Assembly: GCA_963575745.1 (NCBI GenBank)
Contig: CAUYUJ010015837.1
Coordinates: 1,261,540-1,325,539 of the forward strand
Direction of reading: 5' to 3'
DNA length: 64,000 nt
From: Prorocentrum cordatum
Lineage: Eukaryota > Sar > Dinophyceae > Prorocentrales > Prorocentraceae
In this document: positions 22,615 to 34,148 of the stretch, in pieces
Layout: the number at the start of each line of letters is the position of its first letter
How positions within the stretch are numbered: position 1 is the first letter of the stretch
Translations under genes and position numbers: made by a program
Notes under the pieces: model-generated
Told to the model about the DNA's origin: nothing
The model's input: only the letters and a program-made list of their open reading frames with translations
Databases searched by the model: none

Positions 22615-22860
22615 ACCTCCCCTCGAGGTCCAAAAAAAACAGCGCAGCCTGCCCGCAAATGAGCCATATGCCATCGCCGAGGCTATCCGTGCGCGGCAAG
22701 TGCGCTCCCGCCTCCGCCTCGAGGCACGCCTTGACCCCGATGGCAGCAACAACGCTCGCGGACGCACACGCGCCACCACCCGCGTCGGCGGCGTCGGGGA
22801 TCCAGCCATCCGACTCCTGGCCGCCGCCGCGGGCCCGGGCCCGGGGCCGGAGACCATGCT
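22615..22860 (+). other. Possible coding fragment, unknown
   Basis: One plus-strand frame, opening after a TGA near 22609, reads PANEPYAIAEAIRARQVRSR and then LRLEARLDPDGSNNARG. This charged, mixed composition differs from the low-complexity surroundings. No ATG starts it and no family is recognised, so it may be a fragment of an exon or of a retroelement ORF. Confidence 0.25.
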
Positions 22861-23274
22861 CCGAGGACCATGCTCCGCCCCTGCCCGCTCCCCCCCCCCC
22901 CGCCTGGCGGGTAGATACGGGAAGGACTGTGGAACCCCAGAGAAAGGAGGAGCCAAGAGAGGTCGGGGGGCGAAGGCCCCAAAAAAGGGGGAGGGACCCC
23001 AAGTAGGACGAGCCGCAGGGACCCCGCGCCGGGGGGGCCTGGGCATCCCGAGCCCGCCCCGCCCAGAGCCCCACCCCCACCCAGGGACAGCCAAGCCGAG
23101 GAGCGAGGAGAGCAAAGGAGCCAAGGAGCGGAGGAGCGGGGCACAGCCCCCCCCCACCCCGCCCACCCCCCCAGGGGGGGGGTGGCTGCCGATCATCGGG
23201 CCGGCTACCCAGGGGGTTTTCAGTTCCCCGAAGGACCTGGCGTGCCCCCCCCACGCGCAGGTGCCCCCCCTTGG

Positions 23275-23645
23275 GGCAGGAGGAGGAGGGGGAGGAGGAG
23301 GAGGAGGAGGAGGAGGAGGAGGAGGAGGAGGAGGAGGAGGAGGAGGAGAGGAAGAGAGGAGGAGGAGGAGGAGGAGGAGGAGGAGGAGGAGGAGGAGGGG
23401 GAGGAGAGGAGGAGGAGGAGGAGGAGGAGGAGGAGGAGGAGGAGGAGGAGAGGAGGAGTGAGGGAGGAGGGAGGAGGGAGGAGGGAGGGAGTGAGGGAGG
23501 AGGGAGGAGGGAGGAGGGAGGAGGAGGAGGGAGGAGGAGGAGGAGGGAGGAGTGGAGGGAGGAGGGAGGAGGGAGGAGAGAGGAGGAGGAGGGAGGAGGA
23601 GGGAGGAGGGAGGAGGAGGAGGAGGAGGAGAAGGAGGAGGAGAAG
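23275..23645. repeat. (GGA)n tract
   Basis: About 370 bases of GGA/GGGA repeats. The Glu-, Arg- or Pro/Ser-rich ORFs over it are artefacts. Confidence 0.95.
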
Positions 23646-23648
23646 GAG

Positions 23649-23725
23649 GATTGGATTGGATTGGATTGGATTGGATTGGATTGGATTGGATTGGATTGGA
23701 TTGGATTGAATTGGATTGGATGTGA
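23649..23725. repeat. (TTGGA)n pentanucleotide array
   Basis: About 14 copies of TTGGA directly after the GGA tract. Confidence 0.95.
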
Positions 23726-23869
23726 TTGTCCTCCAGAGGAGGGTGCTGTGGCTTCATGCATGGCCACCTTTCCGTCGGGGGCGCCAGGTTCCCCCGGGGG
23801 GGTGGCCGTGCGCGACCCCACGGCGACCAGGCTAGGGTCCGCCTTAGCACTGGGGGGGGAGAGGATGGA

Positions 23870-24110
23870 GTGGTATGTCATCCACTGCTCCGTCCAGCTC
23901 TGGCCCGTCCGCTGGTCGCCACAGGCCGGGCCAAAACTGGGCGGCAAGAATGGGAACGGGCCAATCGCAGCGGGCCAAGAGTGCTCTCTGCGGTTGGAGT
24001 TCTTGCATGACCTTTCTACCGAGGCCCTGCCACTGCATGGCGCAGATGCAGTGGCGCGGCGTCGGAAGGAAGGGGGGGAGAGCCATTCCCAGGGAGGGGG
24101 AGGGGGAGCC
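23870..24110. repeat. About 220-bp direct repeat flanking the broken LINE, left copy
   Basis: It shares GGGAACGGGCCAATCGCA, CTCTGCG(G/A)TTGG, TGCATGACC, CATGGCGCAGATG and GGGGGGAGAGCCAT, in order, with 28580-28770. Both copies have the same orientation, 4.6 kb apart, on either side of the retroelement. They could be old insertion flanks, LTR-like ends or two members of a dispersed family. Confidence 0.7.
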
Positions 24111-25278
24111 CTCCACCTACGCCACTGCGTGTCCAGCCTGGCTCTTCCCGGCCCCCCGGCTCTGGAGGGAGGGAGAGGAGGAGAGGAGCAGGCAAGGATG
24201 ACGTGCCGAGCAGAGGAAGGAAGGCGCGCTTTTGGTCCGCCGCTGGGCCCCAGAACTTCGAAACCGCAAGGTCGATGCCTCTGGCAAGGGTGGCTGCTTC
24301 CAGGATCCTGGCTCCCCTGGGCGGACCGAGAGGATCTCACTGGCCGCCGCTTCCCTCGATGTCGGAGGCGTGGGGCCCCGCGCTGTCCATAAGGCCGTTC
24401 GACCCGCGCCTGTGGTGTTGCAGCTTCCTAGAACATGCATGGTGGGGCTGAGAACTTGCCTTTGACAGCACACGCAGACTTGCCTGCGCGCTCTGGACCG
24501 GACACCAAACAGGTGGCTCAGGACACGGAGCTGGCATCGGAGCCGACTGAGGGAGAGCTGGCCGAAGAGGGCCGCGCTGGGCAGGCGCAGGGAGAGTGCT
24601 GTGGAGAGGTCGTTCGGGGCACTGGGTCAAGCGAGAGCGGAGCGGCCACTCGGACCCGCGTCTGCAGCCGTTGGCGAAGGGCTGCGTTGCACCTTGCCTG
24701 GAGAGTGCCCCGGACGAACGCTTTGCCCGCAGGTATGGCAGCCTTCCCCCTTGCGGCGCCGACTCAGGCGGGCCAGTCCGGTAGGCCCCATTGGTCCAAG
24801 AGCGCTAGCGAGGCAGTCGCCCAGGTGCGCTCTGGAGAAACCTGACCGTGCACAACGCCCCTTTGTAAAGATCCCCGTCTCGAAGGAGCCACAGGCCAGC
24901 TCGCCGGGAGGCGATGTCCAGGATGGCCCGTGCTCCACCAGAGAGCGACCAGCCGAGCTCCGAAACTGCTGCAGCACCGTCGCGCCAGGGATGGCTCCCC
25001 AGGAGCGCCCTGGCCCACCCGTTTTAAGCAGAGTCCAGGCGCTCGAGGGCTCCTTCGGCTGTGGTCAGGAGCCAGCGCCCGAAGCGCAGGGAGTCGTCAA
25101 TCTCCATGTCGAAAATGAGCGCCGCTGCGGCCAGCGGGGGCGCCCCTGCCGCCACGTGCCCCGCCAGGGACGCGCACTGCGATGAGGCCACGGCGAGCCG
25201 CGTCTCCAGCGCCCCAAGCAGGCACAGATCCCCAGGTCACTGTGGGCCAAGCCGCTTGTGCTTGGTGGCGAGGTCCAC

Positions 25279-27055
25279 CTATACCGGCGGGAGGCCGCGC
25301 AGCGGCAGCAGTAGCGGCCGCGGCAGCGGCCGCCCGCGCAGCCTGGGACCCATGCGCAACAGCGGCACGCTTGGAAGCTTTGGTGTGTGGAGGCGCTCTC
25401 CACCTGTGCGCCCAATCGGCCAGAAGCTGGACAGACCGTGCAGCCCCCCCCAATAAGAAGATGCCAGCAGGGCCGGGTCGTCCGCGTGTAGGATGGCCCC
25501 TATCCGCCTGGGGGCAGCGGCGTCCACGGCGGCGAGGGCGGAGGCTTCCAGGGCTGGGTCCTGCCGCAGCACCGTCGGAGGAGGCAGCGGCGCCCTCGTG
25601 GCCAGCGCGTGCAGTAGGCGCACTACAAGATCTTGGTCCGGCTCTCCTGTGCCAACCCATGCATGGCCCGACCAGGTCGGCGGCGTCCGAATACCCATCC
25701 CCACGCCACACCCTGCAACCTGCAGGCCCCGAGCAAGCGAGTCCATGTACGAGGGGAAGGTGAGCAGCCCACGGCACCACCTTCCGCAGTCCCCTGGGTC
25801 ACCGCGACTGTTTCCACACCATGAAAATTCACATGGATGGTGTCCTTCTCGAAAAGGCTCCCCAGGAGGGCCAGCATGCCGTCTCCCGAAGGCGGTGTAG
25901 CAGCCCTGTCCGCCACGTTCGTGGGAATGCTTTCTGAAGGTCACCGAAGATGACCCACAAGGGCCGACCCTGCGCCACCGCTGCGGCAGCAAGCTCCTGG
26001 AGAACCAGGTGAGCATCACCGACGTCCCGGACGTACCCACTTTGTCCTGGGAGCACCGAGCCCTGCAGGTGCCCAAAGAGGCGTCGGTGGAACACAGACT
26101 CTTGAATGAGCCCCATCTGCGCCTTCACCATGATCAGGTGGAAGGATGATGGGAGGTCCATTGGGCCCTCTTTGTGGAGCGGAACTGCGCAGCTCCCGCG
26201 CCAGCCTTCCGACCTCGACGCAATATGATTCGGGCCCATGAGACATTGTGCTAGCCGCACCACTTGATCCAGGAGAGCGTCCGCTAAAAGGAACACGAGC
26301 CGTGGAACTATGTCCGGCGTGGTGGCTTTTGTGCTACCCATGCGTCCCACGACGGCCCTGACCTCCGCTTCCACCACAGGCTCATCAAAAGGTCCCTCGC
26401 CTATGTGAGACCTGGCGCTCCCTAGGGCTGGCGGGAGGGGCATGGAGACTTCGGCATGATAGTCTGGATCCCACGGCCCTGGCCATTGCGTCTGTTCCTG
26501 AAGCTGTCTGCTCCACGCACGCCGGGAGCTTTCTGCAGAGAGCGCGCCCCCACCCTCGGCCTTCAGGATGGCCGCCGGCGCCGCGGGGAGCGGTCGCGTA
26601 AGACGGAGGCATTTCGCTGCCTTGTCAGACGCGGAACCGGGTCCGCCCAGCGCTTTGCGGACACGGCTGGTGAGGGTCCTGGGCTTGCTGGACCTTGTCC
26701 CCTGGGTAGAGGAGGTAGCAGGCACAACCCACCCTGCCATGACCATGCCCAAGACGAGGTGTAGAAACCAGGCAACTGCGTCTGCCAGCCACCGGGCGGG
26801 CTGGGCTGCAAGAGTCCGCATTCGTTCGCACGTACCCCTCTCCCCACGCAAGCCTTGGACCATAGAGTTGGAGGCGCCCAGGACACCGTGGGCTTGCCGC
26901 AGTCCCTGTTTCCACCCTGGTTCCTGGAGCCACCAGCTGGGCATGCGAATCACACCTGACGCCGTCTGCGTGAGATAGACAGGAAACGGGGTGGAAAAGT
27001 CGAGGAGGAAGTGATCCCTCAAGGTGTACTCCACACAAAGTATTCCCGCTGACAC
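25279..27055 (-). pseudogene. Reverse transcriptase domain remnant (LINE type)
   Basis: Frame 1 (27055-25829) carries fingers-type sequence (WRGSCAVPLHKEG, then HLIMVKAQMGLIQESVFHRR) and motif A as VIFGDLQKAFPRTW near 25930-25950. Motif B (TQGTAEGGAVGCSP, about 25765-25803) is in a second frame. The catalytic motif C appears as ILHADDPALL (about 25470-25495) in a third frame, with His in place of the usual Tyr/Phe. At least two frameshifts separate the motifs, so no functional RT can be made. The family is assigned by motif order, with moderate certainty about the clade. Confidence 0.7.
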
Positions 27056-27710
27056 CCATCACAAGCTCCAGTAAACGGAAGAATCCGCACGGTGCCCATG
27101 GCTCCCTGGGAAGCCACTATCACGTCGAGGCATCGCAAACGACCATGCCCATGATGTGTGTCACGTGGGCGAACTTCGACCACGCGGCGCCGAATTGATA
27201 GCCATGCACTTTCTGGGGAAGCTGGGCCAATGACTGGGTTCTGATGCCCCAACCCCCAGGTTGATACTAGTGGTGTCCATGCCCCAGCACGGGCAGGGGA
27301 GGGATCCCGTCGTCCTAGCAGTTTGGCCAGCTGCAAGTTGATGTCTCCCATAATAATGGCGCGGTCATCTTCTTTGAGGGGCGGGTCCCCCAGCAGCGTT
27401 TGAAGGTCCGCTTGTAAGCCAGCGACTTCCTGGAACCATGCCGCATCCCCTAATTGGGAACTGGGGGGAGATACAGCGTGCACACATACCAAGGGCTACC
27501 ATGCGCATCTGCGAGGCGGAGCCAGAGGCGCCGATCTGAGCCGACTGTGGCCAGTTCTGCAACTTGGTGGAGTAAGCTACAATCCCACACGACCGCTGTG
27601 CTCGCACAGGACGGGCCCCCACGCGAGGCAAGACTCAGGTCTGAGCGTCCCGGGACGGATGCCCCGGCGGGAAGACGGGCACCAGGGAGCCCGACAAGGG
27701 CCAGGTCCAA
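27019..27710 (-). pseudogene. Endonuclease/exonuclease/phosphatase domain remnant
   Basis: Two overlapping minus-strand frames carry the EEP-fold signature. Frame one (27710-27450) has LWLRLADAHGSPWYVCTLYLPP, typical of the central strands. Frame two (27492-27019) has IIMGDINLQLAKLL, the GD(I/F)N motif, near 27340, and CLDVIVAS, the D-x-I/V motif, near 27120. It lies upstream of the RT remnant, as in APE-type LINEs. Split frames mean it is inactive. Confidence 0.65.
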
Positions 27711-28179
27711 CTACTTCATGGCCTGCAGAATGCCGACCCGCGCGTCCGCGAACCACCCCACAGTACCCTCGACCCGTCGATGGAGAGGCACCCCATGGTG
27801 CTCGGGGAGCCGACCGCTATCGTCACGTCGTGCCGCGGCTCAGCGCCTATGTCCCCAGAAACCGCAATCTCCCTGACCAGGCCAAGCAGGTGCCGCAGAG
27901 CCCACCGCAGCGCGCTGAGGAGGGCTCCATGGGCTGACAAGTCTCTCGGGGCGTTCTCATTGGTGGCTTGAAGGAGCCTGCAGGCTTCGTCCTGGAGCTG
28001 CTTCCACCGGAACTGCATGAGGGGTCCGCAACTAAATCCCCACACGGACCAAACTTGCGGGAATGCGGGAATGCATCCAAGAGGGCATCGAGGAGCTCGT
28101 GCATTGTGTCGTGGCGGGGGCCTGCCTCTGGGCTGTGTGGGACGCGGCCATGGCCCAGCTGGCTACGGGAGAGCATGGG

Positions 28180-28540
28180 GCGGTGCGACGAGGACCGCCG
28201 TCAGCACGGACGATGACGCCAACCGCATGCACGGGGGGGGGAGGTCCTCGGCCCGGCCCAGCCCGCTCCAGTCCGGCCTAGTCCCACGGTGACCAGGGGG
28301 AGGGTTGGGAGGGAGGGATAGGGAGGAGGAGAGTTGGACGGATACTGGAAGCGCGGCGGGCGCGCACGAGGCCCAATAGAATACGGACGCCGTCAGCACC
28401 GAAGATGACATCAACCGCATGGAGGGGGGGGGACCTCGGCCCGACCCAGCCCGCTCCAGTCCAGCCCAATCCTTCGGGGACCAGGGGGAAGGACGGGAGG
28501 GCAGAAGAAGGAGGGGGACGGAAAGGGGGGGGGAGCTGGG
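28180..28540. repeat. Tandem duplication, period about 185 bp
   Basis: CGCCGTCAGCACGGACGATGACGCC... CCAGCCCGCTCCAGTCC... GACCAGGGGGA occurs at about 28197-28300 and again at about 28389-28490. Confidence 0.75.
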
Positions 28541-28579
28541 CAGCAACCTCCGCTCTCTCCACCTCCGTCCCGGCCTCGA

Positions 28580-28770
28580 GTTGCGTCAGGCCGGGGAATA
28601 GCCTGGCCGTAGGGATGGGAAACGGGCCAATCGCACTAGAGCCGGGATGGCCTCTGCGATTGGGACTCTGCATGACCCCCCGCGCGATGCCTTGGCAACA
28701 CATGGCGCAGATGTGGGGCCCGGCGTCGAAAGAGAAGGGGGGGAGAGCCATGCCCAGGGGGGGGGAGAGC
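28580..28770. repeat. About 220-bp direct repeat flanking the broken LINE, right copy
   Basis: Partner of 23870-24110 in the same orientation, with the same ordered landmarks. Confidence 0.7.
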
Positions 28771-28829
28771 TGCCCATTGCGCTGCTTCCGCAAGACCTGC
28801 CTGACTCAGCCCATCCCTCCGACCGGATG

Positions 28830-29175
28830 ACGTGGATGACGAGGAGGAGGAGGAGGAGAAGGAGGAGGAGAAGGAGGAGGAGGAGGAAAGGGAGGAGGAG
28901 NNNNNNNNNNNNNNNNNNNNNNNNNNNNNNNNNNNNNNNNNNNNNNNNNNNNNNNNNNNNNNNNNNNNNNNNNNNNNNNNNNNNNNNNNNNNNNNNNNNN
29001 GGGAGGAGACGGAGGAAGAGGGAGGAGGAGGAGGAGGAGGAGGAGGAGGAGGATGAGGAGGAGGAAGAGGGAGGAGGAGGGCGAGGAGGAGGAGGAGGAG
29101 GAGGAGGAGGAGGAAGGAGAGAGGGGGAGGAGGGCCGAGGGAGGAGGAGGAGGAGGAGGAGAAGGAGGAGGAGGA
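28830..29175. repeat. (GGA)n tract containing the assembly gap
   Basis: GGA repeat on both sides of 100 Ns (28901-29000). The gap length is probably nominal, so the true array size is unknown. Confidence 0.95.
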
Positions 29176-29577
29176 GGATGTGCGACCGCCATTATGGTCA
29201 CGGAGTCCTTCCCATCGTAGGGTGTTTCATTTCTCTCAGGCATGCTGTGCACGTGTGTAGTTGTTTCTTTGTCGCGCTGTTTGTCGGGTGTTCGGATGGA
29301 AGAAGAAGAAGAGGAGGGAACGCTGTGTCTTTGTCGCGCTGGTTGTCAGACATTTGCTGTTTGGTCGGGTGGAAGAAAAAGAGGAGGGAACGTTGCCGAT
29401 ACTGCTACCATTGCTTCGTTTTCGCCCTGCCGAGCCCCCTCGGAGGTTCCCCCCGCCAAAACTGGATTCGCCTTGAATCCTGGTCAGAACGCACCCTGGG
29501 AGAAAACCGGGGGAGTAGCGGTATGGGTATCTTTGGGTTTCTACATGCTTTGGGAGAGTCGAGGAGGAGTTGATCTC

Positions 29578-29599
29578 TCTCTCTCTCTCTCTTTTTTCT

Positions 29600-29647
<48 letters not shown>

Positions 29648-29655
29648 GACATATC
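29578..29655. repeat. CT tract passing into TA repeat
   Basis: (CT)n with T-rich interruptions, then TATATATATA, then GC-rich sequence with a 13-base G run near 29668. Confidence 0.9.
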
Positions 29656-29857
29656 GGAGTAGGCCGGGGGGGGGGGGGGCCGGGCCGGCGCCACCCGCCT
29701 CCAAGGGCGCCCCCCGGGACCTTTGGGGGGTCACAGACCCCTCGGGTCTGCCCCGGGCCGCTTCCAAATTGCCAACGACAGGCCACGCGGGCCGTACATA
29801 TGGCCAAGAAAGCCTCAAGAGGCCCCGAAGACATCCAAAAGCGCCCCCAGAGGGCCT

Positions 29858-30940
29858 GAGATGGCTTGAAGATGGCCGACGAGGGCCCCAAGAGGGCCTT
29901 GAAGAGGCAAACGTCTGCCCATTCCCTTCGTGAAACGTACATTTTCAGCATACTCGCTTGCTTCGTCTTCACAATGCCCCAGACGCCCCCGAGGAGCCCC
30001 AACACGGCCCAAGAGAGACCCAAGAGGGTCCAAGACGGGTCGTCTTGTGGGGCTCACGGAACCCTCCGAGACGGCCCAAGAGGTCCCGAAGCCGGCCCAG
30101 GAGGCGCCCAAGACGGCCTCAGGGAGGCCCGAGAGGGCCTCGTTCGAAATCGTGTGCCCGGAAGCCTCTCCGGAACATGATTTCCGGGTTCCCAGGACGC
30201 CCAAGAGGCCCACAAGACAGCCTCAGCGAGGCCCCAGAGGGCCCGAGATGATTTGAAGATGGCCGAAGAGGGCCCCAAGAGGGCCTTCAAGATGCAAACA
30301 ACGGCCCATTCCCCTCGTAAAACTTACATTTTCAGCTTACTCGCTTGCTTCGTCTTCACAGCGCCCCAGACGCCCCCGAGGAGCCCCAACACAGCCCAAG
30401 AGAGACCCAATGGTCGTCCTGTGGGACTCACGGATCCCCCCGAGACAGCCCAAGAGGTCCCGAAGCCGGCCCAGGAGGCGCCCAAGACGGCCTCAAGGAG
30501 GCCCGAGAGGGCCTCGCTCGAAATCGTGTGCCCGGAAGCCTCTCCGGGAACATGATTTCCGGGTTCCCAGGACGCCCAAGAGGCCCACAAGACAGCCTCA
30601 GCGAGGCCCCAGAGGGCCCGAGATGGCTTGAAGATGGCCGAAGAGGACCCCAAGAGGGCCTTCAAGAGGCAAACATCGGCCCATTCCTTCCGTAAAACTT
30701 ACATGTTCAGCATTCTCGCTTGCTTCGTCTTCACAGTGCCCCAGACGCCCCCGAGGCGCCCCAACACAGCCCAAGATAGACCCAAGAGGGCCCAAGACGG
30801 CCCAAAAGGGTCGACCGCCCAGGCGGCCCCCAAGACGGCCTCAGGGAGGCCCGAGAGGGCCTCGCTCGAAATCATGTTCCCGGAAGCCTCTCCGGGAACA
30901 GAATTTCCGGGGTCCCAGGACGCCCAAGAGGGGCATCAAG
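29858..30940. repeat. About 380-bp tandem repeat, nearly three units
   Basis: Units start at GAGATGGCTTGAAGATGGCC near 29858, 30245 and 30620 (spacings 387 and 375). Each carries a unique-looking core (CGTAAAACTTACATTTTCAGC, then CTCGCTTGCTTCGTCTTCACA) and the TCGAAATCGTGTGCCCGGAAGC/TTTCCGGG block, embedded in CCCAAGAGG-type repeat. The core has no coding logic. The long plus-strand frames arise because the spacing is a multiple of 3. Confidence 0.85.
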
Positions 30941-31400
30941 AGGTTTCCCAAGAGTGCCCTGAGAGACACAATTCGCAAATTTTCCGACAGTTTTCGAAAC
31001 ATTGTGGCCTTCTCGCTTTTCCCGCTTCCCAACGCTCCCTCGCGGCCTCGGTGGCCCTTCAGATCGCTCCAAAACGGCCTACGAGACCCCGAAGAGGGAC
31101 CCAAGACAGCCCAGAGAGGACCCAGAGGGGGACCACGAAGGGCGCCCCACGTGAGGGCCCAGAGGGGGACCACGAACTGATATTTCGAGGCCTATGGCCC
31201 CAGAGGCCCCCAGAAGGCCCCCGGAGGCCACCAAGATGCTCCCAAGAAGCCCCATGAGGCCCCCATGAGGCCTCCAGGAAGCCCCAAGAGGCCCCCAAGG
31301 GGCCCCGAGGGAACGCCCAAGAGGCCCCCCAACACACCCCAACAAATCATGTCCACAGAAAGCCTTTCGGGGACATGGTTCATCATCATGGGCCCGAGAG
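30940..31400. repeat. CCCCAAGAGGCCC-type short repeat
   Basis: Continuation of the short-repeat background, without the 380-bp core. No gene was seen. Confidence 0.6.
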
Positions 31401-31689
31401 TCTCCGGAGGCTCTGAAGTAGCATCACGCTACCGGCGAGCTGTCTGGGAAGTTCATTGGGAACATGACTGATCGCCTTCTCGCGGCCCTCCTCGGATCGT
31501 TTCGCACAAATTTGCCCCAAGGGCCCTTTTGAACCGTATGGTAGCACCCAGGACGTGTTCTGGCTTCTCTGGACGCTGGGGCCCGAGTCTGTGACTTAGT
31601 GATCGGCTTCAGCCGGTCCTACGGATTGGGCCAGGAGGTCCTCCAGAGGAGGTCCAGAAGCATTGGATGGATCTTGGGAGGCGTCCATC

Positions 31690-31723
31690 CGACGACAAAG
31701 ACGACGAAACGACGATGGTGACG

Positions 31724-31759
<36 letters not shown>

Positions 31760-31786
31760 CGCGCCCCAAGAGGCGACGACGACATC

Positions 31787-31835
<49 letters not shown>

Positions 31836-31850
31836 CACGCCCCAACAGGC
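31690..31850. repeat. (GAC)n tract
   Basis: GAC triplets, interrupted once by GGCGCGCCCCAAGAGG-like sequence. Confidence 0.9.
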
Positions 31851-32090
31851 TCCCCAAGACGCCCCAAAAAACAATTTTTCCAGAAGACCTTCTGGCAACC
31901 CGATTCATCAGGCCTCCGCCTCCCTACGCAACCATCTTCTCCAGGAATACGGATTGACACGCATGGCGTTCTCATTGCCCATGATGCGTTTAGCGTTATG
32001 GACACTTCTTCATGTCCCGTTCAAGCCTTCTGTGGTCCACTACTTCAGTGGAGCAGTGAGCTCGTCAAGGCTTGGGGCCTGCTAGACCCT

Positions 32091-32165
32091 GAGCGCGCGC
32101 GAAGCGCGCGCGCGATGGTTCTAGTATTTATATATATATATATATAGATATATACCTATATATCT
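32091..32165. repeat. GCGCGCGCGAAG element, copy 2, plus (TA)n
   Basis: GAGCGCGCGCGAAGCGCGCG and ATGGTTCTA repeat the 4531-4590 block, followed here by a TA array. Confidence 0.6.
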
Positions 32166-32619
32166 GGCGGTATGCAACGAAATTGCGGCCGAAATTGGCA
32201 GAATCAATGCGGGAGCGGCTGTGTCGACGGGAGCTCGGCGACGGCAAAATCTGTGCCAAGAGATGTCGAGCGTTTTGGCTTCGGGGCTCCCTCAAGATAT
32301 TTATATATATAATATATTCTTCTTCTGGTTATTATCCTCTCCCCATTCCGCAATCATGTGCTCGCTCTGTGCGAGAGTAAAGATTGTGTGCGTCGTCGCC
32401 GTCGTTCGAAGCAAGTTGAATATACTATCTCGCTAACAGCGACGTCCCTGGCCGTCTGCCAACTAAACTAAGCCATGACAGTCTGGATCAGTCATACAAT
32501 GTAACATGGTTTCCTTAGACACCCGTGCGTCTTTCGTTGAACATTGTAGCGCACCGGATGGGCGCTCGCTCCGCTGTCTTCTTTTTGCATCCTCCTACTG
32601 CCGCTCATCCCATCTCTAT

Positions 32620-32682
32620 GGGAGGAGGAGCAGGAGGAGGAGGAGGAGGAGGAGGAGGAGGAGGAGGAGGAGGAGGAGGAGG
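32620..32682. repeat. (GGA)n tract
   Basis: About 60 bases of GGA. Confidence 0.95.
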
Positions 32683-32939
32683 GGGGTCGAAAGGCTCTGC
32701 ATCATTGTTTTCGCCCTCTTTGCCTGAACATGCTCGGAGACTGTATTAAAGTTGGTTGCAGTAGCACTTACGAAGGGCGTGCATGTCAAACACGTTTCCT
32801 ATGCACCCCCCCTTCCCCAGACATCGTGGCAGTTTTCCACATTGGATCATTTGTTGATGGCTCCAGCGCCGGGAAATCTACCCCCGAAGGCGGACACATA
32901 GGAAACATGACCTTGGTTTGACCATCAGATCATCGCTGT

Positions 32940-33160
32940 GTTCTTTCCCCCTCCTATCCACCCCCGTCCTCTCCCATCCCTCCTCCTCTCCCTCCTCTCC
33001 CCTTCCCCTTTCTGTCCCATCTCTCTCCTCCCCCCTCTTCTTCCCCCAGAGGGAAGAAAAGGAGGAGGGGGAGAAGGAGCAGCAGGAGATGGAGGAGGAA
33101 GACGAGGATGAGGAGGAGGATGAGAAGGAGGAGGAGGAGGAGGAGGAGGACCAGAGTAAA
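32940..33160. repeat. CT-rich then GGA-rich tract
   Basis: CCTCTCC-rich DNA to about 33050 is followed by GGAGGA to 33160. Together they form a pyrimidine/purine mirror-like block. Confidence 0.8.
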
Positions 33161-33599
33161 CAAAAGATGCATGAGCAATGCTGCAGAACACCCTCCCGTC
33201 CCAAGTCTCCTCCTCACACGCCCCATACAGCTTGCCCGTTTCACTACAAGAAGCTCCGTACCAAGAGCAGCACGGTTGGGCTGATAATTCTGGCGAGGAC
33301 CCCGTTTTGAGAAGAATTGTTTTGCATGTTCTGGCGCACTGGCAGGAAAGCGATACACTAGAACTGCACAGTGAAACCGGGTGTCCAGCGATGATCCCCC
33401 TTTCGATCCATGCCCGGCCCCCATTCCCCACCTCCCCGCGCAACTGCTGCACCAGTGTGCAGCTGTGGCCATGACCTCCGAGGAAGTACGAGACGACAGA
33501 AGAAAAGGCCGCCCTGGATCCGTGCAGCGCTACATGCGCTGAAGCCTCTGGTCTTGAGGGCCAGCGGAGTCTCGAGCAGGAGCTCCACTGCGAGAAACA

Positions 33600-34117
33600 G
33601 CAGGCCCCCAACTGCTAAACGTCACATTCAAAGACTAATGCGCGCAGCACTGAGGCGAGAGCCCCGTTTCGACAACGATCCGTGCTCGGGAAGTAGTCGA
33701 AGTGGTTGCACGCTTTATAGGGGGACAGCCCCACATGGAAAAGGAATCGCCCCCCATCCGCGAAGATGCTGCAACATGTTAACACGAATGCGCGCGGCAC
33801 TAAGGCGAGAGCACAATCCTGACCGCCCCCCACCTTTCATCCCTGAGAATGTTGCACTTGTCAAACGAATATGCGCGGCACTAAAGCGACAGCCACAGAT
33901 TGAAAGTTGTTTCCTTTCCACCATTGTTGAAACAAACATGCGCGGTGCGAGCGCAACATGTTGAATACGGCATCCCTTCCATCCTTCAGGCGGTTGCAAT
34001 GTTAAAGAAGAAGGTGCCCAGCGCTAAGGCGAGGGCAAGACTTCGAACCATTCCACGATCCGTCCTTAGATCTCAAAGCTGAGGCACATTTTAACGCGAA
34101 TGCGCGCGGCTCTAAGG
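33600..34117. repeat. Degenerate 70-85-bp tandem repeat with GCGCGCGGCACTAAGGCGAGAGC
   Basis: Variants of AATGCGCGCGGCACTAAGGC recur at about 33638, 33787, 33871, 33938 (partial), 34020 (partial) and 34098. They are separated by TTGAAA... CCATCC... GTTGCAA-type spacers. A second cluster of the same unit is at 36680-36940. Confidence 0.7.
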
Positions 34118-34145
34118 CCCTTAGAGCCGCGCGCATTCGCGTTAA
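34091..34145. repeat. Perfect palindrome, 27-bp arms, 1-base centre
   Basis: The left arm 34091-34117 (starting TTAACGCGAATGCGCGCGGC) is followed by a single C and by its exact reverse complement at 34119-34145. The arm is the core of the neighbouring 70-85-bp unit, so the palindrome looks like two units joined head to head. Confidence 0.97.
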
Positions 34146-34148
34146 ACT

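Larger units (their letters stand above)
24400..28170 (-). mobile_element. Degenerate non-LTR retrotransposon (LINE)
   Basis: Minus-strand fragments of an endonuclease and of a reverse transcriptase lie in the correct order but in several frames. The endonuclease is about 27710-27019 and the RT about 27055-25279. Below 25279 to about 24400 further mixed-frame sequence (including EGCHTCGQ near 24730) may be the C-terminal region. Upstream (28170-27716) is open sequence of unclear role. No intact ORF remains, so the element is dead. Confidence 0.65.

Noticed and set aside
32126-32165. TATA-like promoter from the TA array
   Set aside because: TA arrays also occur at 29640, 57482 and 7645 without adjacent genes. 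Dinoflagellate promoters are not known to rely on canonical TATA boxes.
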